Assembly (NCBI GenBank): GCA_907163225.1
Contig: OU015322.1
Location: 2,690,060 to 2,754,059 of the forward strand
Length of the DNA stretch: 64,000 bases
Source: an uncultured Rhodocyclaceae bacterium
Lineage (GTDB): Bacteria; Pseudomonadota; Gammaproteobacteria; Burkholderiales; Rhodocyclaceae
Reading direction: 5' to 3'
Shown here: piece by piece, positions 27,133-35,940 of the stretch
How the letters are laid out: the number at the start of each line of letters is the position of its first letter
Position numbering within the stretch: position 1 is the stretch's first letter
The notes under the pieces: model-generated
What the model was told of the DNA's origin: nothing
Databases searched by the model: none
Seen by the model: the letters and a program-made list of their open reading frames with translations, nothing else
Program-made: the position numbers and the translations under genes

Positions 27133-27161
27133 ATTGTTACAGTCTGTCATGTGATTGTAGC
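27133..27161 (+). promoter_or_regulatory. Pho box upstream of pstS
   Basis: CTGTCAT-GTGA-TTGTAGC at 27144-27161 matches the PhoB consensus of two 7-base half-sites 11 bp apart. A weaker third half-site, ATTGTTA, lies at 27133 in phase. A -10-like GTAACCT follows about 10 bp downstream. Phosphate-starvation induction of pstS and the genes behind it by the PhoB encoded in the same cluster is expected. Confidence 0.8.
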
Positions 27162-27217
27162 AATTGGGGCGTAACCTGCGCGGTGTTGTCACTTCAACCC
27201 CGTGCAGGAGTTACCCG

Positions 27218-28219
27218 ATGTTCAAATTTTCCAAGCTCGTATCCGCGTTGGCCGTTGCCGGCGTAGCCCTGATTGGCGCCCAATCCGCCCAGGCTCAGGT
27301 TATCAAGATCGACGGCTCTTCAACCGTTTACCCGATCACTGAAGCGGTTGCTGAAGAATTCCAGAAAGCCAAGAAGAACGCCATCAAGGTGACGGTCGGT
27401 ATTTCTGGTACCGGCGGTGGCTTCAAGAAGTTCTGTCGCGACGAAACCGATTTTTCCAATGCGTCACGCCCGATCACCAAGGCTGAGATGGATCTGTGCA
27501 AGGCCGCTGGTGTTGAATATATCGAGATGCCGGTTGCTTTTGATGCCCTGACTGTCGTTATCAATCCTAAGAATGCATTCCTGAAGCAGGCAACCGTCGC
27601 TGAAATGAAGGTGCTCTGGGAGCCTGCTGCCCAGGGCAAGATTACCAAGTGGAACCAGGTTAATCCGGCCTGGCCTGACGCGCCGGTCAAACTCTTCGGT
27701 GCTGGTGCTGACTCCGGTACTTTCGAATACTTTACCGAAGCGATGGTCGGCAAGGCCAAATCGTCGCGTGGCGACTACACCGCTTCTGAAGACGACAACG
27801 TGCTGGTTCAGGGCGTTTCCCGTGACGTCAATGCCATCGGTTACTTTGGTTACGCCTACTACGCCGAGAATACGAGCAAGCTGAAGGCGCTGGCCATCGT
27901 CAATCCGAAGACCGGCAAGGCTGTCGAGCCATCTGCTGCCAATGTCGAGAACGGCACCTACGCGCCTTTGTCGCGTCCGATCTTTGTCTACGTCAAGGCC
28001 AAGTCCCTGCAGAAGCCTGAAGTCAAGGAGTTCGTCGAGTTCTACATGAAGAACGCCGCCGCCTTGACCAAGGAAGTCAAGTACGTTCCGCTGCCGGCTT
28101 CGGCCTACGTGGGCAATCTTGAGCACGTGAAAAAGAACAAGCTGGGTACCGTGTTTGGTGGCCACAATGAAATCGGCATCACCATCGAAGAGCTGATGAA
28201 GCGCGAAGCCAAGATGTAA
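27218..28219 (+). CDS. pstS: Phosphate-binding periplasmic protein PstS
   Basis: Periplasmic phosphate receptor of the Pst ABC transporter. The 333-residue precursor from the ATG at 27218 (CAGGAG upstream) has a signal peptide ending AQSAQA. The phosphate-site motifs are IDGSSTVYPIT at the mature N-terminus, VGISGTGGGFKKFCRDETDFSNASRP near residue 70 (given in part) and GADSGTFEYFTE near 165. It is followed by a strong stem-loop and then pstC, the usual arrangement that gives more PstS than membrane subunits. Confidence 0.96.
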   Translation: MFKFSKLVSALAVAGVALIGAQSAQAQVIKIDGSSTVYPITEAVAEEFQKAKKNAIKVTVGISGTGGGFKKFCRDETDFSNASRPITKAEMDLCKAAGVEYIEMPVAFDALTVVINPKNAFLKQATVAEMKVLWEPAAQGKITKWNQVNPAWPDAPVKLFGAGADSGTFEYFTEAMVGKAKSSRGDYTASEDDNVLVQGVSRDVNAIGYFGYAYYAENTSKLKALAIVNPKTGKAVEPSAANVENGTYAPLSRPIFVYVKAKSLQKPEVKEFVEFYMKNAAALTKEVKYVPLPASAYVGNLEHVKKNKLGTVFGGHNEIGITIEELMKREAKM

Positions 28220-28254
28220 GCTCCAATCTGGCGGGCTCCGGCCTGCCAGACGCT

Positions 28255-28278
28255 GAAGCCCGGCCTCGGTCGGGCTTC
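28255..28278 (+). terminator. Stem-loop between pstS and pstC
   Basis: GAAGCCCG and CGGGCTTC pair around an 8-base loop with no T-run, 36 bp past the pstS stop. A second imperfect hairpin (CTGGCGGG with CCTGCCAG) precedes it. It probably stabilises the pstS message or gives partial termination. Confidence 0.6.
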
Positions 28279-28298
28279 GCTCCGAAAGGAATCTTCAA

Positions 28299-29246
28299 GT
28301 GAATCACGCCATGTCTGCCAACAACACTTCCGATCTGCATGTGGTCAGCGACCGTCTGTCGCGCAATGCCATGCGCAATATCAGCGAGCGCGTTATCGAG
28401 GCGCTGCTCTTCGCGGCCGCAGCGGTATCGGTGCTGACTACCATCGGCATCGTCTACGTCCTCGTTTCCGAGTCAGTCCAGTTTTTTCAGCACGTCAGCA
28501 TCATTGACTTCCTGACCGATACCCAATGGACCCCGCTTTTCGATGATGCCCATTTCGGCATCATGGTGCTTATCTCGGGCACCCTTGTTTCCTCGCTTGT
28601 AGCGCTGATCGTGGCGATACCGATGGGAACGATCATCGCCATTTATCTTTCCGAGTTTGCGGGCAGCAAGGTGCGTGAAGTTGCCAAGCCGATTCTCGAA
28701 CTGCTCGGTGGCATTCCGACCATCGTGTTCGGCTATTTCGCGCTGCTCATGGTCACGCCGCTCCTGCAAAAAATTCTGCCTGGACTGCCCGGTTTTTCGT
28801 TGCTGTCAGCCGGTCTGGTCATGGGCATCATGATTGTGCCCTACATCGCCTCGCTGTCCGAGGACGCCATGCGCGCCGTGCCGATGAGCCTGCGTGAGGG
28901 CTCGTATGCGATGGGTTCCACGCGTTTGTACACCGCCATCCACGTGGTCGTGCCGGCCGCCTTTTCGGGCTTGGCCGCGTCCTACATCCTGGCGATCTCG
29001 CGCGCGGTTGGCGAAACGATGATTCTCGCCGTGGCGGCCGGCATGCAGCCGAACCTGACGGCGAATCCGATGGAGCCGGCTGCAACCATTACCTCCTTCA
29101 TCGTCCAGGTCGCCCTCGGCGACCTGCCGCACGGCTCCATCGGCTATCAGACCATTTTCGCAGCGGGCCTGACGCTGATCATGATTACCCTGATGTTCAA
29201 TATCCTCGGCCAGTGGCTGCGCCGCAGATTCCGGGAGAACTACTGA
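28299..29246 (+). CDS. pstC: Phosphate ABC transporter permease PstC
   Basis: Inner-membrane channel subunit of the Pst system. The 315-residue product has about six hydrophobic segments, starting near residue 27 (VIEALLFAAAAVSVLTTIGI). The permease EAA-type loop is seen at RAVPMSLREGSYAMGSTRL near residue 195. The GTG at 28299 follows AAAGGA at a good distance; the ATG 12 bases later is an alternative. The stop codon overlaps the pstA start (TGATG). Confidence 0.95.
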   Translation: MNHAMSANNTSDLHVVSDRLSRNAMRNISERVIEALLFAAAAVSVLTTIGIVYVLVSESVQFFQHVSIIDFLTDTQWTPLFDDAHFGIMVLISGTLVSSLVALIVAIPMGTIIAIYLSEFAGSKVREVAKPILELLGGIPTIVFGYFALLMVTPLLQKILPGLPGFSLLSAGLVMGIMIVPYIASLSEDAMRAVPMSLREGSYAMGSTRLYTAIHVVVPAAFSGLAASYILAISRAVGETMILAVAAGMQPNLTANPMEPAATITSFIVQVALGDLPHGSIGYQTIFAAGLTLIMITLMFNILGQWLRRRFRENY

Positions 29247-30184
29247 TGCAAGCCAATATCCTGACGACTGAGCAAATCCGCGCCCTCATTGCCAAAGGCA
29301 AGCTCAAGGACGCAGTTTTCAAAGCGGTCGGTATCTTCTGTCTGGCGATTGCGCTGCTCGTTATCGTGCTGCTGGTGAGCGACATGGTGATGAAGGGCTC
29401 GGAGCGTTTCACGGTTGATTTCTTCATGAATTTCGCCTCCCGTCGAGCCACGCAGGCCGGCATCCTGTCCGCCTGGGTTGGTTCGCTGCTCGTCATGCTG
29501 GTCACCGCGCTGGCCGCTGTGCCGCTCGGTGTCGCGGCAGGCGTCTATCTTGAGGAATACGCCAAGCGCAACTGGATTACCGAGTTGATCGAAATCAACA
29601 TTACCAACCTGGCGGCAGTGCCGTCGATTGTGTATGGACTGCTGGCGCTTGGCATTTTCGTGTACCAGTTCGGTTTCGGACAGAGCATCCTGTCGGCTGG
29701 ACTGACGCTGGCACTGCTCATCCTGCCGATCATCATTGTCTCGACCCGCGAAGCGATCCGTGCCATCCCGGCAATGATCCGCGAGGGTTCGATGGCGGTC
29801 GGTGCGACTCGCTGGCAGACCTGCCGCTACCACATCATCCCCTACGCCATGCCCGGCATCCTGACCGGTGTCATCATCGGCCTGGCCCGCGCCATTGGCG
29901 AAACGGCGCCGATCATCACCATCGGTGCTCTGACCTTCATCGCCTTCCTGCCGCCGGTGCCTTACACGACCGGTACCGATGGCGTGACGGCAGGTATGTT
30001 CGACTGGGTCATGTCGCCCTTTACCGTGATGCCAATCCAGATCTTCAACTGGACCTCGCGCCCGGATCCCGCCTTTGAAGTGAACGCCGCTGCCGCCGGT
30101 TTCGTGCTGATGGCCATGGTGCTCAGCATGAACGCGGTTGCCATCTATCTGCGTTACAAGATGCGTAAAAACATCAAATGGTAA
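29246..30184 (+). CDS. pstA: Phosphate ABC transporter permease PstA
   Basis: Second membrane subunit of the Pst transporter, 312 residues. The start at 29246 overlaps the pstC stop and has GGGAGA upstream. Around six membrane segments are visible from residue 25 on. The cytoplasmic loop reads AIRAIPAMIREGSMAVGATRWQT (given in part), followed by GIGARAIGET-like GLARAIGETAPII. A dispersed element lies in the 111-bp gap to pstB. Confidence 0.95.
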   Translation: MQANILTTEQIRALIAKGKLKDAVFKAVGIFCLAIALLVIVLLVSDMVMKGSERFTVDFFMNFASRRATQAGILSAWVGSLLVMLVTALAAVPLGVAAGVYLEEYAKRNWITELIEINITNLAAVPSIVYGLLALGIFVYQFGFGQSILSAGLTLALLILPIIIVSTREAIRAIPAMIREGSMAVGATRWQTCRYHIIPYAMPGILTGVIIGLARAIGETAPIITIGALTFIAFLPPVPYTTGTDGVTAGMFDWVMSPFTVMPIQIFNWTSRPDPAFEVNAAAAGFVLMAMVLSMNAVAIYLRYKMRKNIKW

Positions 30185-30240
30185 TAGCCACGATCACCGG
30201 AGTCGCCGCGGGCCTTCAGGCAGGGAAGGCGACTGCTGAT

Positions 30241-30275
30241 CGTGCGGTCAACCCGAAAAAATTGCCAAAAATTGA
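30241..30275 (-). repeat. Dispersed element between pstA and pstB
   Basis: Minus-oriented copy (TTTTTTCGGGTTGACCGCAC on the minus strand, with TTGGCAA upstream of it) about 20 bp before the pstB start, inside an otherwise tight operon. Confidence 0.75.
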
Positions 30276-30295
30276 ATATTGAAATGGAGTCGCAA

Positions 30296-31075
30296 ATGCA
30301 GATTCACGACAAGTCGCCGCTCAAGGCCGAAGCCCGCAATCTGAGTTTTTATTACGGTGAAGCCAAGGCGTTGAAGAACATCAACATGCCGATCTACGAC
30401 AAGAAGGTCACGGCCCTGATTGGCCCGTCCGGTTGTGGAAAATCGACATATCTGCGCAGCTTCAACCGCATGCACGACCTTTACCCGGGCAACCGTTACG
30501 AAGGTGAAATCCGTTTCTTCCCGGACAACACCAACCTGCTGTCGCCTGAAGTTGACCCGATTGAAGTCCGTATGCGCGTCGGCATGGTTTTCCAGAAGCC
30601 GAACCCGTTTCCCAAGTCGATCTATGAAAACGTAGCCTACGGCCTGCGTGTGCGTGGCGAAAACAACAAGCGCGTGCTGGACGACAAAGTTGAACACGCG
30701 CTACGTGGGGCGGCTATTTGGGACGAGGCCAAGGATCGTTTGAACGAACTGGCCTCCAATCTCTCCGGTGGCCAGCAACAGCGACTTTGTATCGCCCGCG
30801 CCCTGGCTACCGATCCTGAGCTGCTGCTGTTTGACGAGCCCACCTCGGCGCTCGACCCGATCGCTACCGGCGCCATCGAAGAGCTGGTGCACGAACTGAA
30901 AAAGCGCGTCACCATTCTGATCGTGACGCACAACATGCAGCAGGCAGCCCGTGTTTCGGACTACACCGCTTACATGTATTTGGGCGAAATGATCGAATTC
31001 GGCAAGACCGATGAGATATTCATCAAGCCGCAAGATAAGCGCACCGAAGACTACATCACCGGCCGCATGGGCTGA
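30296..31075 (+). CDS. pstB: Phosphate ABC transporter ATP-binding protein PstB
   Basis: ATPase of the Pst transporter, 259 residues from the ATG at 30296 (GGAG seven bases upstream; an in-frame ATG at 30284 is less well placed). Visible are Walker [10 protein letters not shown] near residue 43, the Q-loop [12 protein letters not shown], signature [15 protein letters not shown], Walker [14 protein letters not shown] and the switch histidine in [13 protein letters not shown]. Family length is normal. Confidence 0.97.
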   Translation: MQIHDKSPLKAEARNLSFYYGEAKALKNINMPIYDKKVTALIGPSGCGKSTYLRSFNRMHDLYPGNRYEGEIRFFPDNTNLLSPEVDPIEVRMRVGMVFQKPNPFPKSIYENVAYGLRVRGENNKRVLDDKVEHALRGAAIWDEAKDRLNELASNLSGGQQQRLCIARALATDPELLLFDEPTSALDPIATGAIEELVHELKKRVTILIVTHNMQQAARVSDYTAYMYLGEMIEFGKTDEIFIKPQDKRTEDYITGRMG

Positions 31076-31188
31076 TTTCAAGCTGCCACGCACCAATACT
31101 TTGTCGACTTCGCCTTGCCGTGCTTCAGCACTGTCCGCGGCTTGCCTTTGCGTCTTGGCGCATGGCAAATTGAAATAGAGGAAGAAAA

Positions 31189-31878
31189 ATGAACGAATCA
31201 CAGCACCTTTCCAGCCAGTTTGACGATGATCTCAGCCGCCTGCGCACCCATGTGCTGCAGATGGGCGGTCTGGTCGAGACGCAGGTCTCCGCGGCCATCG
31301 AAGCCTACTCGACCGGCGAAATTGCCAGCGTCAAGGCCATCGTCGAGACCGACCGCAAGGTCAATGAGCTCGAAAAAGCCATCGACGACGACTGTGCGCA
31401 TATCATCGCCAAGCGTCAGCCGACGGCCTCTGACCTGCGGCTGGTACTCGGTATCAGCAAGATCGTTACCGACCTGGAGCGTGCCGGTGACGAAGCCAAG
31501 AAAATCGCCAAGGGCGTGCGCCGCATCTATGAAAACGGCCATCTGCCCGGTCAGTATGGCGTGGGTATTCGTCATTTGGCAGAAGCGGCATTGACCATGA
31601 TCCGTCAGGCGCTCGACGCGTTTGCCCGGCTCGATACCCCGCAGGCTGCCGATGTAATTCGCGCCGACACCGATGTCGATGCCGAATTCAAATCGATCAT
31701 TCGCCAGCTGATCACCCACATGATGGAAGACCCGCGCACCATCACGACCTCCATCGAGATCATCTCGATTGCCCGTGCCATCGAGCGCATCGGCGACCAC
31801 GCAAAGAACATCTCGGAGCAGGTTGTTTATATTGTTGAGGGGCGCGACATTCGCCATACCAAGGAGAAGGCCCTGTGA
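31189..31878 (+). CDS. phoU: Phosphate transport regulator PhoU
   Basis: Links Pst transporter state to PhoR, keeping the Pho regulon off when phosphate is plentiful. The 229-residue all-helical protein has two repeats of the PhoU fold: LRTHVLQMGGLVETQV in the first, and ERAGDEAKKIAKGV and RIGDHAKNISEQVVY as the paired metal-binding E/DxxxD-type motifs. A GAGGAAG ribosome site precedes the ATG. Its stop codon overlaps the GTG start of phoB. Confidence 0.96.
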   Translation: MNESQHLSSQFDDDLSRLRTHVLQMGGLVETQVSAAIEAYSTGEIASVKAIVETDRKVNELEKAIDDDCAHIIAKRQPTASDLRLVLGISKIVTDLERAGDEAKKIAKGVRRIYENGHLPGQYGVGIRHLAEAALTMIRQALDAFARLDTPQAADVIRADTDVDAEFKSIIRQLITHMMEDPRTITTSIEIISIARAIERIGDHAKNISEQVVYIVEGRDIRHTKEKAL

Positions 31879-32561
31879 CACCGACGATTCTGGTCGTTGA
31901 AGACGAACCGGCCATCCAGGAACTTGTCACCATCAATCTCAAGCACGCCGGCTTCCTTGTCGTGCGTGCCGGCAGTGCCGAAGAGGCTGAGTCCGCCATC
32001 CGCGCTGCGCTGCCTGATCTGGTTATTCTCGACTGGATGCTTCCAGGCCAGTCTGGTGTCGCGCTGGCCAAGAAAATCCGTGCCGATGAACGGACACGTG
32101 AATTGCCGGTCATCATGTTGACCGCCCGCGTTCATGAAGAGGACAAGGTGCAGGGACTCGAAGCCGGTGCTGATGACTACATCACGAAGCCGTTTTCGCC
32201 CAAGGAGATGGTTGCTCGCGTTCGTGCCGTGCTCCGCCGCAGGGCGCCGCATCTGGCCGGTGAAGCCGTAGAAATCGGCAGCCTGGCGCTCAATCCGGCC
32301 ACCCATCGTGTGATGGCCAGCGGTCAGCCGATCGAACTGGGGCCGACCGAATTTCGCCTGCTGTTCTTCTTTATGACCCACGCCGAGCGCGTCTATACCC
32401 GCGCCCAACTGCTGGATGAAGTTTGGGGTGACCACGTTTTCATCGAGGAGCGCACGGTCGACGTTCATATTCGACGTTTGCGCGCGGCCCTGGAGAGCTC
32501 AGGCAATCACGAACGAGTTGAGACCGTGCGGGGCACCGGCTACCGCTTCCGGGGAGCCTGA
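31875..32561 (+). CDS. phoB: Phosphate response regulator PhoB
   Basis: DNA-binding response regulator of the phosphate starvation response. The 228-residue protein has a receiver domain (acidic pocket EDE near residue 10, phospho-acceptor Asp in VILDWMLPG near 53, Lys in ITKPFSPKE near 105). An OmpR-type winged helix follows (GPTEFRLLFFFM, then EERTVDVHIRRLR and RGTGYRF). The start is GTG, overlapping the phoU stop. It should act at the Pho box before pstS and perhaps at the similar sites near 40.9 and 44.3 kb. Confidence 0.96.
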   Translation: MTPTILVVEDEPAIQELVTINLKHAGFLVVRAGSAEEAESAIRAALPDLVILDWMLPGQSGVALAKKIRADERTRELPVIMLTARVHEEDKVQGLEAGADDYITKPFSPKEMVARVRAVLRRRAPHLAGEAVEIGSLALNPATHRVMASGQPIELGPTEFRLLFFFMTHAERVYTRAQLLDEVWGDHVFIEERTVDVHIRRLRAALESSGNHERVETVRGTGYRFRGA

Positions 32562-32566
32562 GCGGC

Positions 32567-33859
32567 GTGTCATCGCAATTGATCAGGGCGCTGTTCCTGG
32601 CGCTTCTTTCAACTATCGTCGCGCTTCCGGTTGGTTACTTCGTCGCCCATTGGGCTGGCTGGGTGCTGTTTTGTGGCGGTCTTGGCTTGCAGCTCGCCTT
32701 CCATTTCCGCAATTTTTCCCGGCTTGACCACTGGTCAAAAAACCCGGTGGTCGATGACAGCCTGGAAGGCGAGGGCGCTTGGGATGGGGTGTTTGGCCGC
32801 CTCTATCGCCATGAAAAGGATTTGCGCTCACAGATCGCCGGGCGCGACCAAGAGGTCGCCATGCTTATCGCTGCCGGTCAAGCATTGACCGATGGTGTGG
32901 TGCTGCTCGATCAAAACGACCAGATTGTCTACTGCAACACTACCGCCGAGATGCAGCTTGGCCTGGTTGTCGCGACCGACCGCGGCCAACCCGTGGTCAA
33001 TCTGGTTCGTCAGCCGGAGTTCATCGGCTACCTTGAGGCTGGTGACCATTCCCGACCGCTGACCCTGCGTTCAGACCGCCGCGCGGATCGCGTGCTGTCG
33101 ATCTACATCATCCCCTATGCCGGTGACCGTCGTCTCATGCAAATCAAGGATGTGACGCAGACGGATCGCCTGGATCGCATGCGCCGCGATTTTGTCGCCA
33201 ATGTCTCGCACGAACTCCGTACACCACTGACCGTCCTCGCCGGGTTCCTCGAAACCTTGCAGGAGTACGACGTTGAACCCGATGAGCGGAAACGCTATCT
33301 GGACATGATGGCGGAACAGTCGAAGCGCATGCAGTCGATTGTGCAGGACTTGCTGACCCTGTCATCGATAGAGTCAGCACCGCCGCCGGAAAGCGATGCG
33401 GTTGATATGGCGAGCATGATCAACAAGCTGCACCGCGATGCGGAAGGTCTGTCGGCAGGGCGTCACACAATTGTGGTGGAGTCCGATGGGCAGGGCGATT
33501 TGCGCGGCTCCGAGCCTGAACTGGTCAGTGCCTTTGGTAACCTCGTCGCGAATGCTGTGCGCTACACGCCGACCGGTGGAACCATTCGTATCGGCTGGAA
33601 GGCTGGCCCGCAGGGTGGCGAGTTTTCGGTCAAGGATACCGGCATCGGGATCGATGCAAAGCATATTCCCCGATTGACTGAGCGCTTCTACCGTGTCGAC
33701 CGCGGGCGTTCGCGCGATGCAGGCGGTACCGGGCTGGGGCTGGCTATCGTCAAACATTCGTTGAACCGCCACCAGGCGCAACTCGATATCCAGAGCACGC
33801 CGGGCGTCGGCAGCTGCTTTTCTGCCAAATTCCCGCCCAATCGGGTTATCGGCCTTTGA
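32567..33859 (+). CDS. phoR: Phosphate sensor histidine kinase PhoR
   Basis: Membrane sensor kinase that phosphorylates PhoB. The 430-residue protein has an N-terminal hydrophobic hairpin (ALFLALLSTIVALPVGY, then WVLFCGGLGLQLAF), a PAS domain (about residues 95-190), the H-box FVANVSHELRTPLTVL near residue 215, the N-box FGNLVANAVRYT and G-boxes GIGIDAKHIPRL and GGTGLGLAIVKH. It lies 5 bp after phoB with a GTG start. A variant of the dispersed element lies in the coding sequence near 32710. Confidence 0.95.
   Translation: MSSQLIRALFLALLSTIVALPVGYFVAHWAGWVLFCGGLGLQLAFHFRNFSRLDHWSKNPVVDDSLEGEGAWDGVFGRLYRHEKDLRSQIAGRDQEVAMLIAAGQALTDGVVLLDQNDQIVYCNTTAEMQLGLVVATDRGQPVVNLVRQPEFIGYLEAGDHSRPLTLRSDRRADRVLSIYIIPYAGDRRLMQIKDVTQTDRLDRMRRDFVANVSHELRTPLTVLAGFLETLQEYDVEPDERKRYLDMMAEQSKRMQSIVQDLLTLSSIESAPPPESDAVDMASMINKLHRDAEGLSAGRHTIVVESDGQGDLRGSEPELVSAFGNLVANAVRYTPTGGTIRIGWKAGPQGGEFSVKDTGIGIDAKHIPRLTERFYRVDRGRSRDAGGTGLGLAIVKHSLNRHQAQLDIQSTPGVGSCFSAKFPPNRVIGL
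32707..32732 (+). repeat. Variant dispersed element inside phoR
   Basis: CGCAATTTTTCCCGG followed by CTTGACCACTG; resembles the element but has one core change. Confidence 0.4.
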
Positions 33860-33872
33860 TCAATCGCAGCGT

Positions 33873-34352
33873 CTAGCGAAAGAAACGGCCAAGCAGGCCG
33901 CTGATGAAGCCTTGGCTGGCCTGCTTTTCATCCTTTGCAGCGCCGCCGCCTTTGGTGTTTCCAACCATTTGCTTGACCGTATCGGCATAATCCCGATCCT
34001 CGTTGGCGATGTGATTGAGCAGCCATTTTGACAGCATGGAGTGAAGCTCATTCGCGATGTCTTCGCCCCTGGCCGCGCGCAAGGTGAAGTCGGAGACGCG
34101 TCGAATGAAGAGTTCATGCACCTTCTTGTGCGGTTTCAGGAACTTGTAGCCGGCCTCTTCGAGCATCTCTTCCTCGAAGCCGAAATGCGACTGGGTGTAA
34201 TCGATCAATTGCTCGATGACATCGTTGACCAGGCGCTTGTCCAGCTTTGCCTTGGCCGCTTCGAGATCATTGATGTAGTCGACGATGCGTCGATGCTGGG
34301 CATCGATCACATCGATCCCCGTATCGAGCTTGCTCTCCCAAACGATAGGCAA
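33873..34352 (-). CDS. Bacteriohemerythrin
   Basis: A 159-residue di-iron oxygen-binding protein. The start TTG at 34352 is chosen because AGGAGAGTTACC sits directly upstream and the product then starts PIVWESKLDTGIDVIDAQH, the usual position. Iron ligands are visible as H in AQHRRIVDYI, HFGFEEEML, HKKVHELF and HIANEDRDYA. A C-terminal extension of about 25 residues (GGAAKDEKQ and on) is not part of the core. In related bacteria such proteins carry oxygen to enzymes or sense it. It is convergent with phoR. Confidence 0.92.
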   Translation of the reverse strand: MPIVWESKLDTGIDVIDAQHRRIVDYINDLEAAKAKLDKRLVNDVIEQLIDYTQSHFGFEEEMLEEAGYKFLKPHKKVHELFIRRVSDFTLRAARGEDIANELHSMLSKWLLNHIANEDRDYADTVKQMVGNTKGGGAAKDEKQASQGFISGLLGRFFR

Positions 34353-34493
34353 GGTAACTCTCCTGGCGGTTTTGTATGGGGAGAGAGTAAATAGTACTTT
34401 AGGTGTAGTTATATTGAGATAGGTCAACAAGCTGTTTCGCAATATTGAGCAATTGCAAAATTTCCAACGCTTGTATTCTTAGCCAAGGCGCTA

Positions 34494-34521
34494 ATTTTGG
34501 ACTTTTTTCTGGTTGACCGCG
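34494..34521 (+). repeat. Dispersed TTTTTTCTGGTTGACCG element
   Basis: Plus-oriented copy in the 260-bp gap between the bacteriohemerythrin promoter side and the purT stop. That gap otherwise holds only the hairpin at 34516-34542. Confidence 0.75.
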
Positions 34522-34542
34522 AAGCCGGGCTTGTTTCGCGGT
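34516..34542. terminator. Hairpin downstream of purT, overlapping the dispersed element
   Basis: ACCGCGAA and TTCGCGGT form an 8-bp perfect stem with an 11-base loop. The left arm is the end of the dispersed element. It lies about 70 bp beyond the purT stop codon and lacks a T-run on that strand. Confidence 0.4.
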
Positions 34543-34612
34543 AACCGTGTTCAGTCTTCTCGCGACCTTGTTGCGCGCACAGTAACGTCGCGTACCTGGG
34601 GGCGTGACGGCT

Positions 34613-35812
34613 TCAGCCTTTGACCGGTTTCACCTTGCTTGCCGCCAGCTTTGCCCTTTCGCGAGCCAGCGCAGTGTTCTCAGCGTTGGCTACCGTCACG
34701 CCCATGCGGCGTTTCATGAAGGACTCCGGTTTGCCGAACAGGCGCAGGTCGCTGCGTGGCACGGTCAGGGCTTCGGCGACGCCTTCGAAGGCGATGCCGG
34801 TTTCTTCCATGCCGCCATAAATCACCGCCGAGGCGCCCGGTTCGCGCAGCGCGGTGTCGACCGGCAGGCCGAGGATGGCGCGGGCATGCAGTTCGAATTC
34901 TGAGAATCGTTGCGAACACAATGTAACCAGCCCGGTGTCGTGCGGCCGCGGGCTGACTTCCGAGAACCACACCATGTCGCCCTTGACGAAGAGTTCGACG
35001 CCGAACAGGCCGCGTCCGCCGAGGTTGCCGGTGACGGCGGCGGCGATTTCCTGCGAACGTATGAGGGCAGCCGGCGTCATGGCTTGCGGTTGCCAGGACT
35101 CGACGTAGTCGCCGGAAACCTGAACGTGGCCGATGGGTTCGCAGAAATGGGTGACGACGGCGCCGCTGGCGTCGCGGGCGCGCACGGTGAGCAAGGTAAT
35201 TTCATAATCGAAGTCGATGAAACCTTCGACGATGACGCGGCCCTGATTGACCCGGCCGCCGCTGGCCGCGTAGTCCCAGGCTTTCTGCACATCGTCCGGG
35301 CCGCGCAGCAGCGACTGGCCCTTGCCGGAGGAGGACATGGTCGGCTTGACGATGCACGGGTAGCCAATGCCGTTGTCGATGGCGGCCTGCAATTGTTCGA
35401 GTGAATCGGCGAATTTGTACGGCGAGGTGGGCAGGCCGAGTTCCTCGGCGGCCAGCCGGCGGATGCCTTCGCGGTTCATGGTCAGTTTGGCGGCGCGGGC
35501 GGTGGGAATTACTTCAGCCAGCCCTGCGGCTTCGATCTCGACCAGCATGTCGGTGGCGATGGCTTCGATTTCCGGCACGATCAGCTGCGGATTTTCCTGT
35601 TCGACCAGCTTGCGCAGGGCTGCGCCGTCGGTCATCGAAATGACGTGGGCGCGATGGGCGACCTGATGGCCGGGCGCGTTTTCGTAGCGGTCCACGGCGA
35701 TCACTTCCACGCCGAGGCGCTGCAGCGCGATGATCACTTCCTTGCCGAGTTCGCCGGCGCCGAGCAGCATGACGCGGGTAGCGGAAGGGGAGAGCGGGGT
35801 GCCGATTTGCAT
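34613..35812 (-). CDS. purT: Formate-dependent GAR transformylase
   Basis: ATP-grasp enzyme that makes formyl-GAR from GAR, formate and ATP in purine synthesis. The 399-residue product from the ATG at 35812 (GAGGA upstream) shows [13 protein letters not shown] near residue 15, [10 protein letters not shown] near 38, the ATP-grasp [11 protein letters not shown] near 160 and [13 protein letters not shown] near 275. It is divergent from the ArnT-like gene across a short promoter region that carries a dispersed element. Confidence 0.96.
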   Translation of the reverse strand: MQIGTPLSPSATRVMLLGAGELGKEVIIALQRLGVEVIAVDRYENAPGHQVAHRAHVISMTDGAALRKLVEQENPQLIVPEIEAIATDMLVEIEAAGLAEVIPTARAAKLTMNREGIRRLAAEELGLPTSPYKFADSLEQLQAAIDNGIGYPCIVKPTMSSSGKGQSLLRGPDDVQKAWDYAASGGRVNQGRVIVEGFIDFDYEITLLTVRARDASGAVVTHFCEPIGHVQVSGDYVESWQPQAMTPAALIRSQEIAAAVTGNLGGRGLFGVELFVKGDMVWFSEVSPRPHDTGLVTLCSQRFSEFELHARAILGLPVDTALREPGASAVIYGGMEETGIAFEGVAEALTVPRSDLRLFGKPESFMKRRMGVTVANAENTALARERAKLAASKVKPVKG

Positions 35813-35847
35813 GAGTTTTCCTCGGTGAGCGGGTGAGAGCGATTTTA

Positions 35848-35882
35848 AATTTTGGCCATTTTTTCCGGTTGACCGTAGCAGC
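35848..35882 (+). repeat. Dispersed element between purT and the ArnT-like gene
   Basis: The most complete copy in the window. It has TTTGGCCATTTTTTCCGG followed by TTGACCGTAGCAGCG, and lies in the divergent promoter region. Confidence 0.85.
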
Positions 35883-35940
35883 GTCAAGCGCGGTGTTGCG
35901 TGGCGGCGGGGAGGGCGGCGGCCTGCCTTATAATGCCGCG

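Noticed and set aside
27172-27188. GG-N10-GC spacing upstream of pstS as a sigma-54 promoter
   Set aside because: The flanking bases do not fit TGGC and TTGC, and a good Pho box with a sigma-70-like -10 explains the promoter.
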